A stretch of DNA of 12,444 nt from JACZQZ01 sp046756945 (GTDB lineage: Bacteria > Pseudomonadota > Alphaproteobacteria > Rhodospirillales > 2-02-FULL-58-16), in contig JBHHXI010000092.1 in the NCBI GenBank assembly GCA_046756945.1, forward strand, positions 1 through 12,444, written 5' to 3'. The stretch's first letter is position 1; each line of letters begins with the position of its first letter. The notes under the pieces are model-generated. The model searched no databases, had not been told where the DNA came from, and was given only the letters and a program-made list of their open reading frames with translations. Below, in pieces: positions 5,478 to 12,444 of this stretch. Position numbers and translations under genes: made by a program.

Positions 5478-6473
5478 TCACCCGGGCATGCCCCGCATGG
5501 CGCCGGTGCATGCCGCCTGGCCCTGGCAGCGCCGCCACAGCGCCCGCGCCGCGGTCTCGGCGGCGTCCACGCTGAGGCTGTCCATCAGGGAAGCCGTCGC
5601 CCGGTGGTCGAAATCCGGCGCGCCGACCAGCTCTTCGAAAGGGATCGCCGTCCGCGCCACCGCCGTCAGCGGACCCCACGGCGCGTACCGCCCGGGGTCG
5701 CTGGGCCCGAACAGGCCGAGCGTCGGGACGCCGCTGGCCGCCGCCATGTGCATAAGGCCGGAATCGTTGCCCACATAGAAGGCGCAGCGGCGCAGGCAGG
5801 CAAACACCGCCAGAAGGTCCCCCTGTCCGACCAGGTCGATGCACCGCTCGGGCGGTATGGCGTCGATCAGGCCGCGGGCGGCGGGCCGTTCCGCCGCATG
5901 GCCGAATACGGCGACGCGGGCGCCGGGCAGGATTCCGTCGGCGGCGCACAGACGCCCGACCAGTTGGGTGAAATTCCCGGCCCCCCACATCTTGGCCTCC
6001 CAGTTGGCCGTCGGCCCCACCGCCAGCACCGGCGGCCCGTCGGGAACGAGGGCCCTGGCCTTTGCCTGGTGCTTCTCGGCGACCCACAGACGGGGCGCCG
6101 GCGGCTCCGCCTCGAGGCCCGCCACCTGGGCCAGTTGCCGCACCCGGTGCACCGGCTCGCGGCCGCCTCCCCGGCGGCGCCGCGCCCGGGCCGCCAGCAG
6201 ATACGGCATGGGCGAATTCCTCAGGTCCACCAGGACGTCCCAGTAGCGCCCGACGCAGGCCGCCCACAGGCGCACCCAGTGGAGCGAAAACGCCTTTTTC
6301 TCGAGGACGATGATGCGCTCCAGATTGGGCACGGCCTCGAACAGCGGCGCCGCCATGGGTCCGCAGGCGACGGTCACGCGGGCGTCGGGGTTCTCCCCGA
6401 TCAGGTGGTCGAGAAGGCCCGTGGACAGGACCGCATCGCCGACGCGGGTCGCCGTGATGAACAGGATCCTCAT
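5478..6473 (-). CDS. Glycosyltransferase family 9 (heptosyltransferase-like)
   Basis: The 331-residue product resembles WaaC/WaaF/WaaQ-type enzymes that add heptose to the LPS core from ADP-heptose at the inner membrane. Family landmarks are the N-terminal R-I-L-F-I-T-A-T-R-V-G-D (D13 aligns with the catalytic aspartate of heptosyltransferases), G-P-T-A-N-W-E-A-K-M-W (153-163, K161) and the donor-site signature G235-N-D-S-G-L-M-H242 followed by L-F-G-P-S-D-P (254-260). Length is usual. The frame is open upstream to 6599, but the family N-terminus begins at the ATG at 6473, so the extra 42 residues are rejected. No good Shine-Dalgarno precedes it. It is the first gene of the operon with the GT4 and AsnB genes and has a promoter candidate about 80 bp upstream. 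Which core position it modifies is unknown. Confidence 0.92.
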   Translation of the reverse strand: MRILFITATRVGDAVLSTGLLDHLIGENPDARVTVACGPMAAPLFEAVPNLERIIVLEKKAFSLHWVRLWAACVGRYWDVLVDLRNSPMPYLLAARARRRRGGGREPVHRVRQLAQVAGLEAEPPAPRLWVAEKHQAKARALVPDGPPVLAVGPTANWEAKMWGAGNFTQLVGRLCAADGILPGARVAVFGHAAERPAARGLIDAIPPERCIDLVGQGDLLAVFACLRRCAFYVGNDSGLMHMAAASGVPTLGLFGPSDPGRYAPWGPLTAVARTAIPFEELVGAPDFDHRATASLMDSLSVDAAETAARALWRRCQGQAACTGAMRGMPG

Positions 6474-6552
6474 GGGCCCGGCGGCCGGCGTGGTGGGATG
6501 AAGCCGCCAAAACGGACGCGGTCGGTGATCGGAATGGCGTGCATTTGGCGTG

Positions 6553-6581
6553 TTTATACGTCGGGCGGCCAAACTTGCAAA
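6553..6581 (-). promoter_or_regulatory. Sigma-70-type promoter for the glycosyltransferase-asnB operon
   Basis: On the minus strand TTTGCA (6581-6576, 4 of 6; the overlapping TTGCAA, 6580-6575, is equally good) is followed by 17 bases and TATAAA (6558-6553, 5 of 6). The site lies in the 179-bp divergent gap before the GT9 gene. It predicts a start near 6546 and a leader of about 70 bases. It is the best promoter match in the window. Confidence 0.6.
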
Positions 6582-6652
6582 GAGGACGCCCCTTGCCAAG
6601 GCCCCCTCGATGTCCCAATTGATAACGCGGACGGCAGGGACAACGGGTTAAA

Positions 6653-7546
6653 ATGGCGGCACCATCATACGCGTTGCTCGAGGACCGCGGCCTCATCGCC
6701 GTCGAGGGCGAGGACTCGCGCGGCTTCCTTCAGGGGCTGGTTTCCAACGACGTCGACAAGGTGGGCGCCGGGCGCGCGGTGCACGCCGCGTTTCTCACCC
6801 CCCAGGGCAAGTACCTGCACGACTTCTTCATGGTCCAGATGGGCGACGCCCTGGTCGTCGACTGCGAGGCCGGGCGCGCCGACGACCTTATGCGGCGGCT
6901 CGGCGTCTACAAGCTGCGCGCCAGGGTCACGTTGAGCCAGCGCACCGGCGAACTGGCCGTCGCCGCGCTGTTCGGCGAGGGCGCCTTCGACTCCCTGGGC
7001 CTTTCCGGGGAGGCCGGGCAGGCGGCGCCGTTCGCCGGCGGCCTCGCCTACGTCGACCCGCGGCTGACCGCCGTTGGCGCGCGCGCCGTGCTGCCCCGCC
7101 CCGGCGCCGCGAAGGCCCTGGAGAAGGCCGGGTTCGCGGCGGCGACGGCGGCCGGGTACGACACGCTGCGCCTCGGCCTGGGCCTGCCCGACGGCAGCCG
7201 CGACATGGTGGTGGAAAAGGCGACCCTGCTGGAGAGCGGTTTCGATGAACTGAACGGCGTCGACTGGGACAAGGGGTGTTACATGGGCCAGGAGCTTACC
7301 GCGCGCACCAAGTACCGGGGACTGACCAAGAAGCGCCTGGTGCCGGTCGACATCGACGGCCCGGTTCCGCCCGCGGGCACGCCGGTCATGGTCGACGGCA
7401 ACGAAGCCGGCGAGATGCGCTCGGCCCAGGACGGCGTCGGGCTGGCGCTGCTCCGCCTCGAGCACCTGGACAAGGCGGGCGGCGCGCTCTTTACCGCGGG
7501 CGAGGCGCGCATCACGCCGAGGAAGCCCGACTGGGCGGCGTTCTAG
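6653..7546 (+). CDS. ygfZ: YgfZ/GcvT-like folate-binding protein (Fe-S cluster maintenance)
   Basis: YgfZ (IBA57-related) proteins use tetrahydrofolate and help assemble or repair Fe-S clusters in certain enzymes, including the radical-SAM tRNA thiotransferase MiaB. The 297-residue length fits. The family signature K207-G-C-Y-M-G-Q-E214 with C209 is intact and is followed by T-A-R-T-K-Y-R-G. An N-terminal F-L-Q-G-L-V-S-N-D stretch (25-33) and F-L-T-P-Q-G-K (47-53) are also typical. It lacks the full length of glycine-cleavage T protein (about 360 residues), so gcvT is unlikely. The ATG at 6653 has an AGGGA at 6636-6640, twelve bases away, so the ribosome site is weak. It is transcribed divergently from the LPS operon and lies 40 bp before a methyltransferase gene, probably on one transcript. 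I found no clear promoter in 6582-6652. Confidence 0.93.
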   Translation: MAAPSYALLEDRGLIAVEGEDSRGFLQGLVSNDVDKVGAGRAVHAAFLTPQGKYLHDFFMVQMGDALVVDCEAGRADDLMRRLGVYKLRARVTLSQRTGELAVAALFGEGAFDSLGLSGEAGQAAPFAGGLAYVDPRLTAVGARAVLPRPGAAKALEKAGFAAATAAGYDTLRLGLGLPDGSRDMVVEKATLLESGFDELNGVDWDKGCYMGQELTARTKYRGLTKKRLVPVDIDGPVPPAGTPVMVDGNEAGEMRSAQDGVGLALLRLEHLDKAGGALFTAGEARITPRKPDWAAF

Positions 7547-7586
7547 CCGGGCGCGGACGGTTCCCCGCCGCGAAGACTCCGACACC

Positions 7587-8234
7587 ATGGTCCCCGCCAT
7601 CCTGCGACGTTCCCCGCAGTTCCTTGCCCCCATCGCCGTTCTCTACGGGCGGCAGCTTGCGCGGTTCGGCGCCCGGCCCCCGGGCGTCCTGTGGAGGAAC
7701 GGGGACGGCCAGCGGCTGCGCTTCGAGATCCTGCTCCGCGTCCTCGACGACGGGGAAAAGGCGGGCGGCGTCACCATCAACGACCTGGGCTGCGGCTACG
7801 CCGCGCTCTTCGATTTCGTGGCACCCCTGCCCGTCATGCGGGGCGGCCGGTATTTCGGCTACGACATCTGCGAGGACATGGTGGATACGGCGAGGCGCCG
7901 CATCGACGATGCCCGGGTTTCCGTGGTCCACAGCCTGATCGCCACCCGCGAGGCCGATTACTCGTTTGCTTCCGGGACCTATAACCTGAAGGCGGACGTG
8001 GACGAGGCCGAGTGGACAGACTACGTGAAGGCGAGCCTGGCCCAGCTATGGTCGAGGACAACCAGGGGCCTGGCCTTCAACATGCCGGGCCCGGACCACG
8101 GAAAACGCGAAGACGGGCTCTACTACGCCGATCCGCAAGCGTTCCTCGACTTCTGCCGCGACGCGCTGTCGCCCGACACGACGCTGATCGACGACTATCC
8201 CTTGGCCGAGTGGACCATCCTGGTGCGCCGCTGA
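7587..8234 (+). CDS. Class I SAM-dependent methyltransferase, substrate unknown
   Basis: The 215-residue product has a Rossmann-type methyltransferase core. Motif I is N65-D-L-G-C-G70, motif II is F90-G-Y-D-I-C95 with D93 placed to hold the ribose of S-adenosylmethionine, and S129-G-T-Y-N-L and F164-N-M-P lie where motif IV and the next strand fall. The first 45 residues form a separate basic N-terminal segment. There is no signal peptide. Related small methyltransferases occur both in surface-polysaccharide clusters and as orphans, so the substrate could be a sugar, a lipid or a small molecule, and the sequence does not decide. The ATG at 7587 has only a weak AAGA upstream. The gene follows ygfZ by 40 bp on the same strand and ends 31 bp from the convergent ppdK end. 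Confidence 0.85.
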   Translation: MVPAILRRSPQFLAPIAVLYGRQLARFGARPPGVLWRNGDGQRLRFEILLRVLDDGEKAGGVTINDLGCGYAALFDFVAPLPVMRGGRYFGYDICEDMVDTARRRIDDARVSVVHSLIATREADYSFASGTYNLKADVDEAEWTDYVKASLAQLWSRTTRGLAFNMPGPDHGKREDGLYYADPQAFLDFCRDALSPDTTLIDDYPLAEWTILVRR

Positions 8235-8240
8235 CGCCCC

Positions 8241-8257
8241 CGGCCGGTCCCCGGCCG
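8241..8257. terminator. Bidirectional GC hairpin between convergent genes
   Basis: CGGCCGG (8241-8247) pairs perfectly with CCGGCCG (8251-8257) around a three-base loop. It sits in the 31-bp gap between the methyltransferase stop and the ppdK stop, the natural place for a shared terminator. No T-run follows on either strand, so efficiency is uncertain. Confidence 0.5.
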
Positions 8258-8265
8258 ACAAACCG

Positions 8266-10941
8266 TCAGTCGCCGGTGTCCGCCTTTTCGCCCAGGGCCG
8301 CCTGGGCCGCCGCCAGCCGCGCGATGGGCACCCGGTAGGGCGAGCACGAGACATAGTCCAGCCCCACGGACTGACAGAAGCGGATGGACGCCGGGTCGCC
8401 CGCGTGTTCGCCGCAGATGCCGAGTTTCAGGTCCGCCCGCGCCGCCCGGCCGCGCTCGACGGCGATGCTCACCAGTTCGCCGACGCCCTCCTGATCGAGG
8501 GTGATGAAGGGATCCTCGGTGAAGATACCCTTCTGGTGATAGAGCGCGATCACGTTTCCGCCGTCGTCGCGGGACAGGCCGAGCGCGGTCTGGGTCAGGT
8601 CGTTGGTGCCGAAGCTGAAGAACTGGGCGTTTTCGGCGATGTCGCCGGCGCGCAGGGCCGCCCGCGGCAGCTCGATCATGGTGCCCACCAGGTAGTCCAG
8701 CCTGACGCCTGACGCCGCCATCACGTCGGAGGCGATGCGGTCGACCGCCTCCTTCATGATGTCGAACTCCTTCTTCATGCCGACCAGCGGGATCATGACC
8801 TCGGGGTGCACGGCCCGGCCCGCCTTGGCGACCTCGGCCGCGGCCTCGAAGATGGCGCGCACCTGCATGTCGTAGATCTCGGGGTGGGTGATGCCGAGGC
8901 GGCAGCCCCGGTGCCCCAGCATCGGGTTGCCCTCGTGCAACTGGGCGGCGCGGGCCTTGACCATGGCCACGTCGACGCCGGCGGCCTCGGCCAGCTCGGC
9001 CATGTCCCCTTCGGTGTTGGGCAGGAACTCGTTGAGCGGCGGATCGAGAAGGCGGATGGTGACCGGCAGCCCGGCCATGATGGTGAACAGCTCGACGAAG
9101 TCCTGGCGCTGATAGGGCAGCAGCTTTTCCAGGGCCTCGCGGCGCCGGGCCTCGCTTTTGGACATGATCATCTGGCGCATGTAGAGGATGCGCTCGGGCT
9201 GGAAGAACATGTGCTCGGTGCGCGACAGCCCGATCCCCTCGGCGCCGAACCTGCGGGCGGTTTCGGCGTCCAGCGGCGTCTCGGCGTTGGCGTACACGCC
9301 CATGGTGCGCGCCTCGTCCGCCCATTCCATGAGGGTGGCGAAGTCGCCGGTAAGCTCGGGCTGCATGGTCGGCACCTTGCCCAGCATCACCTCGCCGGTG
9401 GCGCCGTCGAGGGTGATGACATCGCCTTCCTCGATGACCGCGCCGCCCGCCGTCATGCGCCTGGCGCCGTGGTCGACGCGGATGTCGCCGGCGCCGGCGA
9501 CACAGGGCGTGCCCATGCCCCGGGCGACCACGGCGGCGTGGCTTGTCATGCCGCCGCGGGTGGTGAGGATTCCCTGCGACACATGCATGCCGCCGATGTC
9601 CTCGGGGCTGGTCTCGACGCGCACCAGCACCACGGCCTCGCCCCTATTGGCCCAGGCCTCGGCGTCCTCGGCGCTGAACACCACCTTGCCCGAGGCGGCG
9701 CCCGGCGAGGCCGGCAGCCCCTTGGCCAGGACCCGGCGCTCCGCCTTGGGGTCCAGGGTCGGGTGCAGGAGCTGGTCGAGCTGGGCCGGGTCGATGCGGC
9801 ACACCGCTTCGGCCTTGTCGATCAGGCCCTCGGCGACCATGTCGACGGCGATCTTCAGCGCCGCGTTGGCGGTGCGCTTGCCGGTACGGGTCTGAAGCAG
9901 CCACAGCTTGCCGCCCTGGATGGTGAACTCCAGGTCCTGCATGTCCGTATAATGGGCCTCGAGCTTGCCCCGTATGTCCTGGAGCTCGTGATAGAGCCCG
10001 GGGATGACCTCCTCCATGGCGGGAAGGTCGGATTCATTGGCCCGTTTTTCGGCGATGGTGATCGGCTGGGGCGTGCGGATGCCGGCGACCACGTCCTCGC
10101 CCTGGGCGTTGACCAGGTACTCGCCGTACAGGGCGTTCTCGCCGGTGGAGGGGTCGCGGGTGAAGCAGACGCCGGTGGCGCAGTCCTCGCCCATGTTGCC
10201 GAAGACCATGGCCTGGACGTTGACCGCCGTGCCCCAGTCGCCCGGGATCCCGTGCAGCCGGCGGTAGGTGACGGCGCGCGGGTTCATCCAGCTTCCGAAG
10301 ACGGCGCCGATGGCGCCCCACAGCTGCTCTTCCGGATCCTGGGGAAAGGGCGCGCCCAGTTGTTTTTCGACCTTGGCCTGATAGGCCGTGACCAGGGTCT
10401 TCCAGTCCTCGGCGGTGAGGTCCGTATCCAGGGTCAGGCCGTGGCTTTCCTTGTGGCTCTCCAGAAGCTCTTCGAAGTGGTGGTGCTCGACGCCGAGCAC
10501 CACGTCGCCGTACATCTGGATGAAGCGGCGGTAACAGTCGTAGGCGAAGCGTTCGTCGCCGCTTTCCGCGGCCAGGCCGTCGACGGTGTCGTCGTTGAGG
10601 CCCAGATTGAGCACCGTGTCCATCATGCCGGGCATGGACGCCCGGGCCCCGGAGCGCACGGACACGAGCAGCGTCCCCGCGGGGCTGCCGAACCTGGCGC
10701 CGACGGCGTTCTCGATGCCGGCGAGGGCGTCCCGGGCCTGGCGCTTGAGCTCGTCGGGATAGGTGTTGCCGTGCTCGGAAAAATAGGTGCAGGCCTCCGT
10801 CGTGATGGTGAATCCGGGCGGCACGGCGATGCCCAGGTTGCTCATCTCGGCCAGATTGGCCCCCTTGCCGCCGAGCAGGGCCTTCATGTCGGCGCGGCCC
10901 TCGGCGCGGCCGCCGCCAAAGGAATAGGTCCACTTGGTCAC
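8266..10941 (-). CDS. ppdK: Pyruvate, phosphate dikinase
   Basis: Interconverts pyruvate, ATP and phosphate with phosphoenolpyruvate, AMP and pyrophosphate in the cytoplasm, at the junction of glycolysis and gluconeogenesis. The 891-residue product has full family length and all three domains. The N-terminal ATP-grasp domain has K-G-A-N-L-A-E-M (26-33) and S94-V-R-S-G-A. The central phosphohistidine domain has G463-G-M-T-S-H-A-A with catalytic H468 and the regulatory threonine T466. The C-terminal PEP/pyruvate barrel has the proton-donor C843 in I-C-G-E-H and the conserved end V-S-C-S-P-Y-R-V-P-I-A-R-L-A. One position differs: G-E-H-A-G-D where G-E-H-G-G-D is usual. The start is GTG at 10941, overlapping the glyS stop by four bases (GTGA), with GAGGG at 10951-10955, nine bases away. 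No gene for a PPDK regulatory kinase/phosphatase is in the window. Confidence 0.98.
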   Translation of the reverse strand: MTKWTYSFGGGRAEGRADMKALLGGKGANLAEMSNLGIAVPPGFTITTEACTYFSEHGNTYPDELKRQARDALAGIENAVGARFGSPAGTLLVSVRSGARASMPGMMDTVLNLGLNDDTVDGLAAESGDERFAYDCYRRFIQMYGDVVLGVEHHHFEELLESHKESHGLTLDTDLTAEDWKTLVTAYQAKVEKQLGAPFPQDPEEQLWGAIGAVFGSWMNPRAVTYRRLHGIPGDWGTAVNVQAMVFGNMGEDCATGVCFTRDPSTGENALYGEYLVNAQGEDVVAGIRTPQPITIAEKRANESDLPAMEEVIPGLYHELQDIRGKLEAHYTDMQDLEFTIQGGKLWLLQTRTGKRTANAALKIAVDMVAEGLIDKAEAVCRIDPAQLDQLLHPTLDPKAERRVLAKGLPASPGAASGKVVFSAEDAEAWANRGEAVVLVRVETSPEDIGGMHVSQGILTTRGGMTSHAAVVARGMGTPCVAGAGDIRVDHGARRMTAGGAVIEEGDVITLDGATGEVMLGKVPTMQPELTGDFATLMEWADEARTMGVYANAETPLDAETARRFGAEGIGLSRTEHMFFQPERILYMRQMIMSKSEARRREALEKLLPYQRQDFVELFTIMAGLPVTIRLLDPPLNEFLPNTEGDMAELAEAAGVDVAMVKARAAQLHEGNPMLGHRGCRLGITHPEIYDMQVRAIFEAAAEVAKAGRAVHPEVMIPLVGMKKEFDIMKEAVDRIASDVMAASGVRLDYLVGTMIELPRAALRAGDIAENAQFFSFGTNDLTQTALGLSRDDGGNVIALYHQKGIFTEDPFITLDQEGVGELVSIAVERGRAARADLKLGICGEHAGDPASIRFCQSVGLDYVSCSPYRVPIARLAAAQAALGEKADTGD

Positions 10942-12444
10942 CGCTCGCCACCCTCGATCCTGGAGAAGTCGGCGACGTGGTCCAGCGTGGCGTCGATGCG
11001 GCTCAGGAGCCGCAGCCGGTTTGCCCTCAAATTCGCCTCCTCGCAGTTGACGGTCACGTGGTCGAAGAAATCGTCCACCGGCCGGCGCAGCCGTGCGATG
11101 GACGACATGGCGCCGGTGAAGTCCTCCTGGGCGAGCGCTTCCCTGGCGCCGCTGGTCGCGTCGTCAAGGTGGGCGGCGAGGTTTCTTTCTTCATCGGCGA
11201 CAAGCAGGTCCGATTCGAAGTCGTTGGCATAGGTCTTGCCGTCCCTCTTTTCCTCGATGCGCACGATGTTGGCGGCGCGCTTGTAGGCGACCAGCAGGTT
11301 CTCGCCGTCGTCGCTCTTCAGGAACGCGCCCAGGGCCTCGACCCGGGCCAGCAGCCGCACCAGGTCGTCCTCGCCGTCCACGGCGAACACGGCCGAGATC
11401 AGGTCGTGGCGCACGCCCTTCTCCTTCAGGTGCACCTTGAGACGGTCGGCGAAGAAGTCGAGCAGCTCTTGTGGTTCCAGGCGCCCTGTTGCGCCGCAGT
11501 CGGCATACAGGCGGTTGGCTTCCCTGAAAATTTCGGCAAGCGGCAGGCGCAGCCCGTTTTCGATGATCAGCCGGATGACCCCCAGCGCCGAACGCCTGAG
11601 CGCAAACGGGTCCTTGGAGCCCGTCGGCTTTTCGTCGATGGCGAAGAAGCCGACAAGAGAGTCGATCTTGTCGGCCAGGGCCGCGGCGACGCTGACCGGC
11701 GCCGTCGGGCAGGCATCGTTGGGGCCGACGGGGGCGTAATGCCCGGCGATGGCGTCGGCCACGTCCGCCTTTTCCCCGTCGCCCAGCGCGTAATAGCGGC
11801 CCATGGTGCCCTGGAGCTCGGGGAATTCGCCGACCATCTCGGTCGACAGGTCGGCCTTGCACAGCCGCGCCGCGCGTTCGGCCAGGGCGGGGTCGGCGTC
11901 GGCATAGGCCGCCAGACGGCGCGCCAGCTTGGCGATGCGCTCCGCCTTGTCCGCCATGTTTCCGAGCCTGGCGTGGAAGATGCGGCCGGCGAGGTCGGGC
12001 ACGCGGCTTTCAAGCGTTCGTTTCCTGTCCTGGTCCCGGAAGAACCTGGCGTCGGCGAGCCGCGCCCGCAGCACCCGTTCGTTGCCGGCGACGATGGCCT
12101 TGCCCTTGTCCCGGGTTTCGGTGTTGGCGACGCATATAAAGCGGGGCGCGGGATTGCCGTCCTTGTCGAGCAGGGCGAAATACTTCTGGTGATGGCGCAT
12201 CGAAGTGGTCAGCACCTCCGCCGGCAGGTCCATGAAGGCGGCGTCGATCTTGCCCATCAGCACGACCGGCCATTCGACGAGCCCGGCGTTCTCGTCGAGC
12301 AGGCCGGCGTCGGGCTTGAGGGTCAGTTTGGCCTTGCCCGCCAGCTTTTCCGCCCCGGCCAGAATCGTCGCCCGCCGCTCGGCGGGATCGAGAACCACCC
12401 TGGCTTTCGCAAGCTTCGCCTTGTAGTCGGCGAAGCTCTTGACC
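10938..12444 (-). CDS. glyS: Glycyl-tRNA synthetase beta subunit (N-terminus beyond window)
   Basis: The beta subunit of the alpha2-beta2 bacterial glycyl-tRNA synthetase, which recognises tRNA-Gly and helps the GlyQ catalytic subunit charge it. The frame stays open to the window edge, giving 501 visible residues. Family members are about 690 residues, so roughly 190 N-terminal residues are missing and the apparent GTG at 12398 is internal. Recognisable landmarks include R-H-H-Q-K-Y-F, N-T-E-T-R-D-K-G, N-E-R-V-L-R-A-R-L-x-D-A-R-F-F, I-F-H-A-R-L-G, M-V-G-E-F-P-E-L-Q-G-T-M-G, S-K-D-P-F-A-L-R-R and the helical C-terminal region with V-D-D-F-F-D-H-V, typical of the anticodon-binding domain. The stop overlaps the ppdK start by four bases, so the two are co-transcribed. 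By family practice glyQ is expected upstream, outside the window. Confidence 0.97.
   Translation of the reverse strand, partial: VKSFADYKAKLAKARVVLDPAERRATILAGAEKLAGKAKLTLKPDAGLLDENAGLVEWPVVLMGKIDAAFMDLPAEVLTTSMRHHQKYFALLDKDGNPAPRFICVANTETRDKGKAIVAGNERVLRARLADARFFRDQDRKRTLESRVPDLAGRIFHARLGNMADKAERIAKLARRLAAYADADPALAERAARLCKADLSTEMVGEFPELQGTMGRYYALGDGEKADVADAIAGHYAPVGPNDACPTAPVSVAAALADKIDSLVGFFAIDEKPTGSKDPFALRRSALGVIRLIIENGLRLPLAEIFREANRLYADCGATGRLEPQELLDFFADRLKVHLKEKGVRHDLISAVFAVDGEDDLVRLLARVEALGAFLKSDDGENLLVAYKRAANIVRIEEKRDGKTYANDFESDLLVADEERNLAAHLDDATSGAREALAQEDFTGAMSSIARLRRPVDDFFDHVTVNCEEANLRANRLRLLSRIDATLDHVADFSRIEGGER

Noticed and set aside
6474..6599. 42-residue N-terminal extension of the GT9 enzyme
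   Set aside because: The family N-terminus starts at Met 6473, and the extension would cover the promoter candidate and has no family resemblance.
8806..11232. 808-residue plus-strand frame opposite ppdK and glyS
   Set aside because: Same cause: it spans two well-defined genes and has the repetitive H/G/L/V composition of antisense translation.

Overview
The window looks like chromosomal DNA from a GC-rich Gram-negative bacterium, most likely an alphaproteobacterium (Rhodospirillales-like). The reasons are the strong third-position GC bias, which leaves long stop-free antisense frames; a glyS gene overlapping ppdK; a YgfZ-type protein; and glycosyltransferases of the lipopolysaccharide (LPS) type. 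The genus cannot be named from the sequence alone.

Layout, left to right. Positions 1-31 (minus) hold the first ten codons of an unidentified gene with a strong ribosome binding site. Positions 141-1202 (minus) are pyrC, a class II dihydroorotase with every expected metal ligand. Positions 1203-1458 carry no gene. They hold a CACAGAG-type inverted-repeat element and, beside it, a short hairpin plus motif that may be a REP-like remnant. Three small minus-strand genes follow: a 61-residue cysteine-rich protein (1459-1644), an 81-residue bare ParB-like domain (1797-2042), and a 133-residue secreted protein whose signal peptide contains three perfect 12-bp tandem repeats (2110-2511). A cluster of hairpins (2561-2667) separates these from a tight minus-strand operon, read from a convincing sigma-70-like promoter (6553-6581). 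That operon encodes a GT9 heptosyltransferase-like enzyme, a GT4 glycosyltransferase and an AsnB-type glutamine amidotransferase. The genes are separated by 7 bp or overlap by 1 bp, which suggests one job in surface glycan (LPS) assembly.

Divergently, on the plus strand, lie ygfZ (6653-7546) and a small class I SAM-dependent methyltransferase (7587-8234). A GC-rich hairpin (8241-8257) sits between the methyltransferase and the convergent gene ppdK (8266-10941, minus; pyruvate phosphate dikinase). ppdK starts with GTG and overlaps by four bases the end of glyS (10938-12444, minus), whose N-terminal part lies beyond the window.

Most of the window is core metabolism: pyrimidine synthesis, translation, gluconeogenic or anaplerotic carbon flow, and Fe-S maintenance. 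The least explained part is 1203-2520, which holds the repeat element and three small genes. I saw no CRISPR array, tRNA, rRNA, transposase or prophage gene, and no clear evidence of a complete new system.
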